In this document: positions 17,561 to 26,785 of the stretch, piece after piece
How positions within the stretch are numbered: the first letter of the stretch is position 1
Layout of the letters: each line of letters starts with the position of its first letter
The notes under the pieces: generated by a model
Database searches by the model: none
What the model was told of the DNA's origin: nothing
What the model saw: only the letters and a program-made list of their open reading frames with translations
Position numbers and translations under genes: made by a program
NCBI RefSeq assembly: GCF_900100385.1
Contig: NZ_FNFC01000001.1
Span: 1-64,000 of the forward strand
DNA: 64,000 bases
Direction: 5' to 3'
From: Halovenus aranensis
Lineage (GTDB): Archaea; Halobacteriota; Halobacteria; Halobacteriales; Haloarculaceae

Positions 17561-17984
17561 CGGGGCGGCAGCGCTCATCTTTCTGAGCCTGTTCATAGCG
17601 TTCGGAGCACTGTATACCGCGACAGACAACTCTTTCCAGCAAGTGACCGACGCCCAAGACGACCGTACCGACCGCGCACTCGAGACGAAGAACACGGCTC
17701 TCGAGTTGTCGTCGGCGGTCTACGATACCGGCGCGGACGAGCTGACGGTAACTGCGAACAACACCGGCGCGACGACGCTGTCGCTGAACGCGACGAGTCT
17801 ACTCATCGACAACAGCTTCCAGACCAACTGGGAAGCCAACGCGAGCGTCGACGGCAACGGTGAGACCGACCTCTGGCTGCCGGGCGAGACAGTGACGATA
17901 ACCCTGAATACGACGAGCCAGCCCGCGAGCGTCTCGCTGACGGCACCATCGGGTATATCGGCGTCAGCCGAGGTGACAACATGA
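17544..17984 (+). CDS. arlF: Archaellum stator protein ArlF
   Basis: This 146-residue protein has one N-terminal membrane helix (AALIFLSLFIAFGALYTA) and an extracytoplasmic beta-sandwich domain. It contains Asn-X-Thr/Ser sequons including NNTGAT and NATS. ArlF with ArlG anchors the motor to the S-layer. The start overlaps the end of the ArlC/D/E gene by 17 bp. A closely related longer gene follows after 12 bp. Confidence 0.88.
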   Translation: MGFSVSGAAALIFLSLFIAFGALYTATDNSFQQVTDAQDDRTDRALETKNTALELSSAVYDTGADELTVTANNTGATTLSLNATSLLIDNSFQTNWEANASVDGNGETDLWLPGETVTITLNTTSQPASVSLTAPSGISASAEVTT

Positions 17985-17996
17985 TGGGGGGTAACG

Positions 17997-18869
17997 ATGG
18001 GTGTTAGCACGAGCGGGAGTCTCCTGCTCATCTTTTTCGGGTCGTTCATTGCGCTCGGTGCCGTGTACACCGCGACCGGGAACACGACCGAGGCGTTCTC
18101 TGAGGCCTACGAGTCGCATCTCTCGACACAGGACACAATCGCAGAAACTGCTCTCTCACTCGAGGCTACCTACCACGAGACCGACGGCAACCTCACGATA
18201 CGTGCGAACAACACGGGCTCACAGGACCTCGCGGTGAGTGACACCACAGTGCTGGTCGACGGGGTATTCCGGGCGGTGTCGCGGTTCCAGATCGCGACCG
18301 TCGACAGTCAGGATACCGACCTCTGGACGGTCGGCACACAGCTTCGTCTGGAGAATGCGACTGCCGAGCCCGGACGAGTAAAAGTCGTGACCGGAAGCGG
18401 CGTCGCTGCGACCGCTGCGGTCGACGTGATGGGGTTCGTTGAGGACAATCCACAGACGCTCGACCGGACTGACAACGGGACCGACTCGACGATTGCCTTC
18501 GACATCGAGACGAGTTACGACGACAACGTGACGCTCACAGATGTCAGCGTTGACGGCGTCGACGGTGAGGACCCGGCGAGGATTAACTACTCGAACGACC
18601 CGTCGCTGTCGGAACTGAACATTACGCTCGCGCCCGACCACGGCACTGCGGTTACGACCGCAGACGGAGAGTTCGCTATCGGCGAAACAATCGACCACAG
18701 CGGAGTCGTCTTGAGTCCAGACGGGACCGCCCGCTACCGACTCGGAGAGTTCCGTGACAGCAACGGGGACCCCGTCCCGATGCCGTTGACCAGTGTGACT
18801 GTGACGATAACGTTCCTCGACCCCGAAGGCGTCGAACGGACGTTCACCTTCACGGAGGGTGGTTTCTGA
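17997..18869 (+). CDS. ArlF-like protein with C-terminal extension
   Basis: This 290-residue protein has an N-terminus very like ArlF: SGSLLLIFFGSFIALGAVYTATGN, then a beta-rich domain with NNTGSQDLAVSDTTVLVDG. After about residue 140 it has a second beta-rich domain of about 150 residues with FDIETSYDDNVTLTDVSVDG and a C-terminal TVTITFLDPEGVERTFTF. Many Asn-X-Ser/Thr sequons fit an outside location. It may be a second stator subunit or an S-layer contact. The name ArlG is sometimes given to the second gene in such loci, but the ArlG-type sequence here is the next gene. Confidence 0.75.
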   Translation: MGVSTSGSLLLIFFGSFIALGAVYTATGNTTEAFSEAYESHLSTQDTIAETALSLEATYHETDGNLTIRANNTGSQDLAVSDTTVLVDGVFRAVSRFQIATVDSQDTDLWTVGTQLRLENATAEPGRVKVVTGSGVAATAAVDVMGFVEDNPQTLDRTDNGTDSTIAFDIETSYDDNVTLTDVSVDGVDGEDPARINYSNDPSLSELNITLAPDHGTAVTTADGEFAIGETIDHSGVVLSPDGTARYRLGEFRDSNGDPVPMPLTSVTVTITFLDPEGVERTFTFTEGGF

Positions 18870-18936
18870 TGCAACATCACCATTGCATTGCCGACAACCA
18901 TACAAGCGACTGGATACTATATGAGGTGAGGAACTA

Positions 18937-19410
18937 ATGGCAAGTGTCTCTGTCTCCCATCTTATTCTGTTTATCGCCAGCATGATTATCGCTGCGGGCG
19001 TCGCTGGCGTGTTCACGACGAGTGTCGACAATCTCTCGGAGGCAATCAGCGACCGGGGCGTGCAGGTCAGTGACAACGTCAGGACCAGTATCGAAATCAT
19101 CAGTGACAGCGGGAGCGACAACGTCTTCGACAGTACGACCAACACGACGACGATATACGTCAAAAACACCGGGTCAAAACAGCTCAATCCCGTCGGGAGT
19201 CAGATTGATGTGCTGGTCGACGGTCGGTTCAAGACTGGCAACAACCTCAATATCACGGTTGCATCCAACGGAAACCCCGACGCCTGGGACACGAACGATG
19301 TTATCGAAATTACCATCGACGGCTATCTCGACCCCGGTGACCATCGGGTGCTCGTCATCGCCAACGGTGACGAGGAGACCTTCGAGTTCAGAGTGGAGGA
19401 CAACGCATGA
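18937..19410 (+). CDS. arlG: Archaellum stator protein ArlG
   Basis: This 157-residue protein starts [29 protein letters not shown], the typical ArlG membrane helix, followed by a beta-sandwich domain ([18 protein letters not shown], then DVLVDGRF). It forms a complex with ArlF in the pseudoperiplasm. A ribosome-binding stretch GAGGTGAGG (18924-18932) precedes the ATG. The stop overlaps the ArlH start by 4 bp. A 67-bp AT-rich gap separates it from the ArlF-like gene. Confidence 0.9.
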   Translation: MASVSVSHLILFIASMIIAAGVAGVFTTSVDNLSEAISDRGVQVSDNVRTSIEIISDSGSDNVFDSTTNTTTIYVKNTGSKQLNPVGSQIDVLVDGRFKTGNNLNITVASNGNPDAWDTNDVIEITIDGYLDPGDHRVLVIANGDEETFEFRVEDNA

Positions 19411-20177
19411 GTATCGCACGAAACGACCTGTACTCGATTGGTCTGGACGAACGGGACCGACTAAACAAAGAACTCGGCGGCGGCTTCCCGCCCGGTAGTA
19501 TCGTCCTCATTGAGGGCGACTACGGGGCCGGCAAGTCCGCGATGAGCCAGCGATTCTCATACGGCCTCTGTGAAGAGGACCACTCCGTGACGCTCCTGTC
19601 GACAGAGCTGACGGTGGGGAGCTTCCTCGAGCAGATGCATTCACTGAACTACGGTATGGTGAATCACCTGCTCGACGAGCAGATTCTGTTCTTGCACGCG
19701 GATATCGGTGAATCGAAAAACTCCTTCACCGACACCGGCTCTGACGACGAGGACGACCGGATGGACCTGCTCAAACGGCTGATGGAAGCAGAGGTGATGT
19801 GGGACTCGGATGTCGTCATCATCGATACCTTCGATGCCATCCTGCGCAACGACCCTACCTTCGAGGCGCTGGTCCGGCAAAACGAGGAGCGGCAGGCAGC
19901 ACTGGAGATTATCTCGTTTTTCCGAGATGTCATCGCGGACGGAAAGGTAATCGTCCTCACCGTCGACCCGACCACGCTCGACGAAGAGGCACTCGGCCCG
20001 TTCCGGTCTATCGCCGACGTGTTCCTCGAACTCGAGATGGTCGAGGTCGGGAACGACGTTCGCCGGCAGATTAGCGTGTTACGCTTTGCCGGCATGGGCG
20101 AACAGGTCGGAGACACCATCGGATACTCGGTGCGCTCCGGGACGGGCATCGTCATCGAAAGCAGGAGTGTTGCATAA
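19407..20177 (+). CDS. arlH: Archaellum ATP-binding regulator ArlH
   Basis: This 256-residue RecA/KaiC-fold protein has Walker A GDYGAGKS (residues 37-44) and Walker B VVIIDTF. ArlH binds ArlI and is thought to control assembly versus rotation. An acidic insertion ([11 protein letters not shown]) sits in a surface loop. It is co-translated with arlG (4-bp overlap) and followed by arlI after 2 bp. Confidence 0.95.
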   Translation: MSIARNDLYSIGLDERDRLNKELGGGFPPGSIVLIEGDYGAGKSAMSQRFSYGLCEEDHSVTLLSTELTVGSFLEQMHSLNYGMVNHLLDEQILFLHADIGESKNSFTDTGSDDEDDRMDLLKRLMEAEVMWDSDVVIIDTFDAILRNDPTFEALVRQNEERQAALEIISFFRDVIADGKVIVLTVDPTTLDEEALGPFRSIADVFLELEMVEVGNDVRRQISVLRFAGMGEQVGDTIGYSVRSGTGIVIESRSVA

Positions 20178-20179
20178 CC

Positions 20180-21853
20180 ATGACAGACCACGGCAGACCC
20201 AACCCCTCGGACGAACTCAGACAACACGCGGCCCGCAGGCCACACCTCCGGGAACACCTCCAGAAGTTCAAGCAGATTACCGGCGAGTTCCCCATGTTCA
20301 TCGAGGAGGCCGACGACGAGTACGAGAGCGACCGTCCGAACGTCATCTACCCCGTCGGCGGGCCGATTTACGCCCACGTCTACGGCGACCTCGGTCAGGA
20401 CACCAAATACTACGCCATCGAGCCAGACTTGGCCGAAGACGAACGTGGCCTGTTCAACCAAGTGCGTGACCGCCTGCTCGAACGCAGCGTCACCAAACCG
20501 GCACCCCAAGACGAGGCCGAGTACGACGACCGCATCGAGGAACTGCTCCAGGAGACGACCTCGATTACGAGTTCCAGCGAGGGCGGTGGCGTCCTCTCGC
20601 GGCTGACGAATCTCACCGACGTCGGCAAAGTCGAGGTGACCGAGCAGACCTACGAGAACATTCGCTATCGCCTCAATCGTGACATCGTCGGCCTCGGGCC
20701 GCTGGAACCGGTGATGCGTGACCCCGCTAACGAGGACATTCACGTCATCGGACACACCGAGTGTCACGTCGACCATTCGGTCTACAGCATGCTCGAGACG
20801 ACCGTCGAGTGGGACAGTCCCGAGCATTTCGACCAGTGGCTCAAGAACATGGGCGAGCGGATGGGCGACCCAGTCAGCGACTCCGACCCTGTGGTCGACT
20901 CGACGCTGCCCGACGGTTCGCGTCTGAACCTCATCTACTCCGACGACGTGAGCCTCAAAGGCCCCTCGCTCACCATCCGTCAGGGCGACGAAGTTCCGCT
21001 GTCTATCTTCCAGATTACCGCCTGGAACACGCTCAGCCCGGAACTGTCGGCGTATCTCTGGCTCTGTCTGGAGAACGAGCAGACGGTGTTCGTCGTCGGC
21101 GAGACGGCGTCAGGGAAGACGACGACGCTGAACTCGATTATGTCGTTCATCCCGCGAGACTCGAAAATTTACACCGCGGAGGACACCGCCGAGGTCCTGC
21201 CGCCACACAACACCTGGCAACAGCTATTGACCCGTGAAGGCGACGACGAGGACACCTCGATCGACATGTTCGACCTGGTGGCTGCCGCACTGCGGTCTCG
21301 CCCGGACTACATCATCGTGGGTGAGGTTCGTGGTGAGGAGGGTCGGATGGCATTCCAGGCGGCCCAGACCGGCCACCCGGTCATGTTGACCTTCCACGCC
21401 AGCGACATCGTCTCGATGATTCAGCGCTTTACCGGCGAACCCATCAACGTCCCCGAGACGTTCATGGACGTGGCCGACGTGGCGCTGTTCCAGAACCGTG
21501 TCAAGCAGGGTGACGACGTGCTCCGTCGGGTCACCAGCGTCCAGGAAATCGAGGGATACTCCAAAGAGATGGACGGTGTCGTCACCCGTCAGAGCTTCTT
21601 CTGGGACCCCGTCGAGGACGAAATCAACTTCCAGGGGCGGAACAACTCCTACGTGCTCGAAGAGCAGATTGCGACCCTGCTGGGGTACGAAGACACGCGA
21701 GACATCTACGACGACCTGGACTTCCGTGCCCGTATCATCGAGCGCGCAATTCAGGAAGGTATCACTGGGTATCACGAGGTGAACGAACTTATTACCGACT
21801 TCCAGCGCGACGGGGTCGAAGGACTGCCCTTCGACATCGTTCGGCGAGACTGA
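20180..21853 (+). CDS. arlI: Archaellum motor ATPase ArlI
   Basis: This 557-residue type II/IV secretion-superfamily ATPase has Walker A GETASGKT (residues 307-314), a Walker B region DYIIVGEVRGEEGRMAFQAAQTGH and the His box PVMLTFHASD. A long N-terminal domain precedes the motor core. It drives both filament assembly and rotation. The stop codon shares one base with the arlJ start. Confidence 0.96.
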   Translation: MTDHGRPNPSDELRQHAARRPHLREHLQKFKQITGEFPMFIEEADDEYESDRPNVIYPVGGPIYAHVYGDLGQDTKYYAIEPDLAEDERGLFNQVRDRLLERSVTKPAPQDEAEYDDRIEELLQETTSITSSSEGGGVLSRLTNLTDVGKVEVTEQTYENIRYRLNRDIVGLGPLEPVMRDPANEDIHVIGHTECHVDHSVYSMLETTVEWDSPEHFDQWLKNMGERMGDPVSDSDPVVDSTLPDGSRLNLIYSDDVSLKGPSLTIRQGDEVPLSIFQITAWNTLSPELSAYLWLCLENEQTVFVVGETASGKTTTLNSIMSFIPRDSKIYTAEDTAEVLPPHNTWQQLLTREGDDEDTSIDMFDLVAAALRSRPDYIIVGEVRGEEGRMAFQAAQTGHPVMLTFHASDIVSMIQRFTGEPINVPETFMDVADVALFQNRVKQGDDVLRRVTSVQEIEGYSKEMDGVVTRQSFFWDPVEDEINFQGRNNSYVLEEQIATLLGYEDTRDIYDDLDFRARIIERAIQEGITGYHEVNELITDFQRDGVEGLPFDIVRRD

Positions 21854-23604
21854 TGTCTACCGACAACTCGAGTGCCACGCTCAATCTGACACTCTCGGAA
21901 AATCTTCAGTCGTTACTGCAGTCCTACCGGCAGATGCAGATGCCGATGGGCCAGTACGTCTCGTTTATCCTGATTCCCTCGATTGGCTTTTTCGTCGTGA
22001 CGGTGGTGTTGTCACTCGTTTTGTCGTTTCCGATGATGGTCCGGGTTCCGATTCCGCTACTGGGGTCGCTGGCGCTGTTTTCGGCGGTGTTCTACCCGAA
22101 GATTTTGCTGAGCCAGCGCCAGCGCCAACTGGATAACCGCTTTCATCTGATGGTCACCCACATGACGATTCTGTCGACGACGAAAATCGACCGGATGGAG
22201 GTGTTCCGGACGCTGGCCGATGACGACGAGTACGGTGAGTTGTCGAACGAACTGCGGCGCATCGTCGAACTCGTCGACACGTGGAACCAGAGCCTCGACG
22301 ACGCATTGCGCCGGCGGTCGAACGAGGTGCCAAGCGAGACGCTCGCGGATTTCTTCGAGCGACTCGCCTACACGATGGGTGCCGGACAGTCGCTCCGAGA
22401 GTACCTGCTCACCGAACAGGAGCAGATTCTGGAGAACTACGCCACTGTCTACGAGTCCTCACTCGAGAACATCGAGGTGATGAAAGACCTCTACCTCTCG
22501 ATGGTGCTGTCGATGACGTTCGCGCTCGTGTTCGCGGTCGTCTTGCCGGTGTTGACCGGGACGGAGCCGACGCTGACGGTCAGTGCGGTTATCCTCCTGT
22601 ACATCTTCGTCCAGACCGGCTTCTTCCTCGCGATGCGTTCGCTGTCACCGTACGACCCGCTGTGGTACCATCCCGACGAGAAACCGTCGGCCGTCGAGTC
22701 GACGATTACACGGAGTTTCTACGTCGGTGTCGGCCTGACCGGTATCCTGCTCGTTCTCTCGGTGACCGGCATCACCGGTCTCAGTCCAATCGGTCTGCCG
22801 ACGCTTATCCCGGGCATCAGCACACTCCCACTCCCCTTCTATGCGGTCATTCCGGTTACGCCGCTGCTCATTCCCGGCCTCGTCCTCAACAAGGCCGAAA
22901 AACGAGTCAAGGCCCGCGACCAGGAGTTTCCCAGCTTCATCCGGGCGCTGGGAACGACTGAGGCCGTCAAACAGTCGACCAGTTCGGACGTACTCAGCAC
23001 CCTCCGGAACAAGGACTTTGGCCCGCTCTCGGAGAATATCGACGACCTCTACAAGCGGCTGAACATGCGCATCGAGCCTGTCGAGGCGTGGCGGTATTTC
23101 ACTGCTGACTGCCGGTCGTACCTCATTCAGACCTTCAGCGAGATGTACCTCATGGGTCGCGAGATGGGTGGAAATCCGCAACTGCTCGGTGAACTCATTT
23201 CGGAGAACATGAACCGGGTACTCCAGTTGCGTGAACAGCGCAAGCAGGCGACGACGACGCTCATCGGACTCCTCTACGGAATGACTGCCGCCTCTACGTT
23301 CGCCTTTTTTATCGGTCTCGAGGTGGTGAACGTTCTCTCTAACCTCGGACTCGACCTCAATACTAGTGCCGGCGTCGATGTGGGACAGATTATCCGGCCC
23401 GACGTGTACAACATTCCACTCATCGAGTTCCTCTTGGTCGTCGTCATCATGTTCTCCGCGATGCTGTCGGCGCTGATGGTGCGGACTGTCGACGGCGGCC
23501 ACAAGGTGAACACGTACATGCACTTCGTTCTTCTCTCGTGGATTTCCTCGCTGGTCGCTATCTTCACCCGCTGGCTCATCAACACGTTCCTGGCTGTCGG
23601 TTAA
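21853..23604 (+). CDS. arlJ: Archaellum platform membrane protein ArlJ
   Basis: This 583-residue polytopic membrane protein of the GspF/TadC superfamily has two cytoplasmic helical modules, for example LADFFERLAYTMGAGQSLREYL and MYLMGREMGGNPQLLGELI. These are separated by groups of membrane helices (ILIPSIGFFVVTVVLSLVL, YVGVGLTGILLVLSV, and the C-terminal FLLVVVIMFSAMLSALM). It is the membrane anchor on which ArlI acts and is the last gene of the motility run. Confidence 0.95.
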   Translation: MSTDNSSATLNLTLSENLQSLLQSYRQMQMPMGQYVSFILIPSIGFFVVTVVLSLVLSFPMMVRVPIPLLGSLALFSAVFYPKILLSQRQRQLDNRFHLMVTHMTILSTTKIDRMEVFRTLADDDEYGELSNELRRIVELVDTWNQSLDDALRRRSNEVPSETLADFFERLAYTMGAGQSLREYLLTEQEQILENYATVYESSLENIEVMKDLYLSMVLSMTFALVFAVVLPVLTGTEPTLTVSAVILLYIFVQTGFFLAMRSLSPYDPLWYHPDEKPSAVESTITRSFYVGVGLTGILLVLSVTGITGLSPIGLPTLIPGISTLPLPFYAVIPVTPLLIPGLVLNKAEKRVKARDQEFPSFIRALGTTEAVKQSTSSDVLSTLRNKDFGPLSENIDDLYKRLNMRIEPVEAWRYFTADCRSYLIQTFSEMYLMGREMGGNPQLLGELISENMNRVLQLREQRKQATTTLIGLLYGMTAASTFAFFIGLEVVNVLSNLGLDLNTSAGVDVGQIIRPDVYNIPLIEFLLVVVIMFSAMLSALMVRTVDGGHKVNTYMHFVLLSWISSLVAIFTRWLINTFLAVG

Positions 23605-23657
23605 ATCGCGCCGACCGGTAACTTTCTTGCACATAGGCGTCGAACATGTGGTATCGT

Positions 23658-24236
23658 ATGTCAAACGTAGCAATCGTCGGCGGTGGTCCCGCCGGCCTGA
23701 GCACAGCGCTGTTCGTCCAGAAAAACGGTCTCGAGGCGACTGTCTTCGACACGGACGAGACGTGGATGCACAAGGCACATCTGTTCAACTATCCCGGCAT
23801 CGGTTCGGTGGACGGCTCGGCGTATCTGGAGACACTCAGGACACAGGCCGACAGCTTCGGTGTCGACCGCAACCAGGACGTCGAAGTGACGGCCGTGGCT
23901 GCCGAGGACGGCTTCACCGTCTCGACAGCCGAGGACGACCACGACGCCACGTACCTTGTCTTGGCGACGGGCGCAGACCGCAGCCTCGCCGAGGAGCTGG
24001 GCTGTGAGTTCGCCGGCGATGTCGTCGATGTCGGCGTCGAAATGGAAACCAGCGTCGAGGACGCGTACGCGACAGGTGCGATGGTCCGTGAACAGGAGTG
24101 GCAGGCAGTCATCTCCGCGGGCGACGGTGCTGCGGCGGCGCTGAATATCCTCTCGAAAGAGGAGGGCGAACACTTCCACGACTTCGACGTGCCCGCTGAC
24201 GCCGACGCGGTCTTCGGTGTGATGGGCGAGGAGTAG
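23658..24236 (+). CDS. Short FAD/NAD(P)-binding oxidoreductase
   Basis: This 192-residue protein begins NVAIVGGGPAGLSTALFVQKNG, a dinucleotide-binding Rossmann motif. It continues with a thioredoxin-reductase-like HLFNYPG segment and ends with VEDAYATGAMV, the region that closes the FAD site in that family. It is much shorter than thioredoxin reductases (about 300): the central NAD(P) domain and the redox CxxC are missing. It could be a reduced flavoprotein acting on an unknown partner. The ATG at 23658 is preferred to 23646, which adds four residues before the Rossmann strand. Confidence 0.75.
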   Translation: MSNVAIVGGGPAGLSTALFVQKNGLEATVFDTDETWMHKAHLFNYPGIGSVDGSAYLETLRTQADSFGVDRNQDVEVTAVAAEDGFTVSTAEDDHDATYLVLATGADRSLAEELGCEFAGDVVDVGVEMETSVEDAYATGAMVREQEWQAVISAGDGAAAALNILSKEEGEHFHDFDVPADADAVFGVMGEE

Positions 24237-24283
24237 CGGCCGGTTCCAGCAATCTTATTCGTTCGGGCGGTCGATTTTTGGGT

Positions 24284-24706
24284 ATGAACACACAGCGAGC
24301 GGAGTTTATCGCCGGCCAGCGCCCCGAAGACGTACACATCTACATCGACGCCGACGCCGTCTCGAATATCGATGCGTTGACAGAACACGGCGAGCGCACC
24401 GAGGACGGCATCGTGCTGGTGATGGACGGTGAACAGGCCCGGGGCGTCTTCCAGAGCGCGACCGGCATCGACCCGATGGCACTCGCACAGGAGGCGATGG
24501 ACACAGACGGCAGCGTAACGGCAGACTGTACTGACGGCACGTGTCCAGCAGACGACAGTCACACAGCCAAGTTCATCTTCTCGTTTGCCGAAGCCCAAAA
24601 CGACGACGTCGGCGGACTCTACGCGGAGGGTGACGTGATTCACGCCTACGCCGCCTGTGAGTGCGGTGAACGCTACTCTGACAAGTGGGTCGCCGACGAC
24701 CGCTGA
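24284..24706 (+). CDS. Haloarchaeal conserved protein (DUF5807-like)
   Basis: This 140-residue protein has a start (RAEFIAGQRPEDVHIYID) and layout matching what I recall of DUF5807. Cysteines occur in CTDGTCPADD and YAACECGERY and could form a metal site or disulfide. An alternative TTG two codons upstream is less likely. Function unknown; it is monocistronic downstream of the flavoprotein. Confidence 0.6.
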   Translation: MNTQRAEFIAGQRPEDVHIYIDADAVSNIDALTEHGERTEDGIVLVMDGEQARGVFQSATGIDPMALAQEAMDTDGSVTADCTDGTCPADDSHTAKFIFSFAEAQNDDVGGLYAEGDVIHAYAACECGERYSDKWVADDR

Positions 24707-24801
24707 ATCGGCTGCTGCGCTCGGCGTTCGGGGCGCACTGAGACCCTCATCGCGTGCGCTCGAAGCGCCTGATTCTCCTCTCGTCGAAGCGTTCTCTCAC
24801 C

Positions 24802-25029
24802 CTAGTCCAGCAGCGGCATGACGACACCGAACACGAGCGGCGAAAAGAAGCCGACGACCGTGCCGATGACCTCGGAGTAGAGAAAGAGTGATTTCTCCCA
24901 GCCGGGGACCTGTGTCTGTAGCCCAGGCGCGATAATTCCGCCCAGCGCGCCGGTGAGAAACAGCGCAGCGCCGACTAGGAACCCGGCCTTTGCTAGCCTG
25001 GCGTAATCTGTCGTCCCGTATTGTGCCAT
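24802..25029 (-). CDS. Small two-helix membrane protein (DUF7860-like)
   Basis: This 75-residue protein has two hydrophobic segments, GFLVGAALFLTGALGGIIAP and VIGTVVGFFSPLVFGVVMPLL, separated by a short loop ending GWEKSLFLYSE. Similar haloarchaeal proteins start MAQYxxTDYARL, as here. No function is known. It is transcribed leftward, convergent with the DUF5807-like gene. Confidence 0.6.
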   Translation of the reverse strand: MAQYGTTDYARLAKAGFLVGAALFLTGALGGIIAPGLQTQVPGWEKSLFLYSEVIGTVVGFFSPLVFGVVMPLLD

Positions 25030-25082
25030 GCCAGTGAGTCGACGGCTGGCCTTTGAGAACTTTTTGATTGCGCCCTCAACCG

Positions 25083-26153
25083 CTACTCGTCGTCGGCATC
25101 GAGTCGCCGGAAGGCGTCGACGATAGCCTGTTTCGCGACAGCGCCCTGTGTCGTCCAGTGGTGGGCGTAATCGAGCATGTCGTCGTAGATGTCGGGCTTA
25201 CAGCCCGCGGCTTTGGGGTGACCGCCGCCGTTGACCTGTGCGGCGACCTCGTGACAGCGCTCGAAGCCCTCGGTGCCGCGAATCGAGGCCGACCCGGCCG
25301 GCTTGACGATGACCGCGGCGTCAGCCCCCTGTTCGCGCAGCGCCTCAGCGACCTCGTTCTGTGAGCAGCGGCCGTAGGTGACACCGACCGTCCACGGGCC
25401 GACCTCGCGCAACTCGGCGCGCTCGATTGCCTTCTCGATAAGCGCTTCTTTCTCGACGCGCTGGTCGGCGAGAAACGCCTCGACCTCGTCTGGGAGGTCG
25501 ACTCCGTGGTCGAGGACGGTCTCGATGTACTCTTCTGGGTCTGCCCAGTAGGCGTAGTCCGCGATGTCGTCTGAACGCTCGTCTTCGCGTATCCAGAGGT
25601 CGTGGTCGCGGGTCACCGCCGCTAGCTCCCTGAACTGCTCGTCGAACTCGTGGTCTAGCTCTGCAAGCGCCACGTCTGCGGTACAGACCTCTTCAGAGGC
25701 TCCGACCGTGAGGCCGACACCTGCGGCCTCGACCTGCGTGGCGAGGTCGTCATCCCACTGATGGTGGTCGTACCACGACACACTCTCGACCTGAGAGACG
25801 GCCGCCGAGAGGTCCTTGATGTCGCTCTCGCTGTCGGGACAGAGGTCACAGATATACAGCGTCGCCGTCGGGTCGGCGTACTCGGCGACCCACGCGAGCG
25901 CCTCCTCGATTTCGTGTGGCCCCGCCGGAAGCAGTTCCCCTTCGCCGTGGGCGACGCGGACGAGTGCCGTACAGGCGAGTCCGTCCGCGTCGGGGTCGGC
26001 GATTACGACAACCTCGGCGTCTTCGAGTGTCTCTCTTGCTTCGCGTTCGGCCTTCTGGGACTCCAGTGAGTCCGGGTAGAAAAATCCCTCACCGGGAAGC
26101 ACGGATTTCCGGCCACGAGAGAGTCGGTCGTCGTCGATAAGCCAGTCTTGCAT
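25083..26153 (-). CDS. DHH/DHHA1 family phosphoesterase
   Basis: This 356-residue protein carries a DHH domain with the metal ligands IADPDADG (Asp53, Asp55, Asp57) and YDHH (Asp129-His131). A C-terminal DHHA1 domain has the GGGHPKAAG nucleic-acid-binding motif. Such enzymes hydrolyse short oligonucleotides or cyclic dinucleotides. The length is close to archaeal single-DHH exonuclease-like and NrnA-like proteins. The substrate cannot be assigned from sequence. Confidence 0.88.
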   Translation of the reverse strand: MQDWLIDDDRLSRGRKSVLPGEGFFYPDSLESQKAEREARETLEDAEVVVIADPDADGLACTALVRVAHGEGELLPAGPHEIEEALAWVAEYADPTATLYICDLCPDSESDIKDLSAAVSQVESVSWYDHHQWDDDLATQVEAAGVGLTVGASEEVCTADVALAELDHEFDEQFRELAAVTRDHDLWIREDERSDDIADYAYWADPEEYIETVLDHGVDLPDEVEAFLADQRVEKEALIEKAIERAELREVGPWTVGVTYGRCSQNEVAEALREQGADAAVIVKPAGSASIRGTEGFERCHEVAAQVNGGGHPKAAGCKPDIYDDMLDYAHHWTTQGAVAKQAIVDAFRRLDADDE

Positions 26154-26192
26154 ACCTCCGTGTCGCCCCCCAGCGCAAAGAACCCCGCGCTT

Positions 26193-26630
26193 TCAGTTTT
26201 CGAGCTGGCGGACCGTCAGCACGGGCATCGGTGCCTGCCGGACGACCGACTCGGCGACACTCCCGAGCAGAAACGAGTGTTCGCCGTGTCGGCCGCGGGT
26301 TCCCATAGCGATAACGTCGGCCTCGACTTCTTTTGCGTACTCGATGATCTCGGTCTTCGGGGACCCCTCTCTGAACGCAGTCACCACCTCTGGTTCGCCG
26401 TGGGTCTCGGCTTCCTCGCGGACGGTATCGAGCGCGTCTGTCCCTGTGGATTCGATGGCGTCTTTGAGCTGGTCGCGGACCTCCTCCGGCGAGGAGGCGA
26501 TCTCGGCGGCATCGACGACGTACACCGCGTGAACGGTCGCGTCGAACGTACTGGCCACGTCGAGTGCGGTCCGAATCCCCCGCTTGGCGCTGTCGGAGCC
26601 GTCCGTGGCGATGACTACGGTGTCGAACAT
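26193..26630 (-). CDS. Universal stress protein, ATP-binding type
   Basis: This 145-residue UspA domain starts FDTVVIATDGSDSAKRG. It has the nucleotide-binding tail IAMGTRGRHGEHSFLLGSVAESV (a G-x2-G-x9-G-S variant), then a closing strand MPVLTVRQL. It is the first of three Usp-type genes in 2.6 kb. It is convergent with the DHH gene only by proximity, as both read leftward. Confidence 0.88.
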   Translation of the reverse strand: MFDTVVIATDGSDSAKRGIRTALDVASTFDATVHAVYVVDAAEIASSPEEVRDQLKDAIESTGTDALDTVREEAETHGEPEVVTAFREGSPKTEIIEYAKEVEADVIAMGTRGRHGEHSFLLGSVAESVVRQAPMPVLTVRQLEN

Positions 26631-26785
26631 ACCGCGTGGTTACCCCGGAACGGTAAAAAAGCGCGTGATTGGCGGTCCGCGTGGGCGCTAGATACCGGAA
26701 TCCGTCCGGCCTCTGATAACATAAGATGTGGCGACATGAATATGCCTGCACCAGGGTTATGCCCAGTTCCTCACTCTGTAGAGCC

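Noticed and set aside
22645-23778. Open frame on the minus strand opposite arlJ and the flavoprotein start
   Set aside because: It crosses two well-supported genes and its product is Arg/His/Asp-rich without domain structure.
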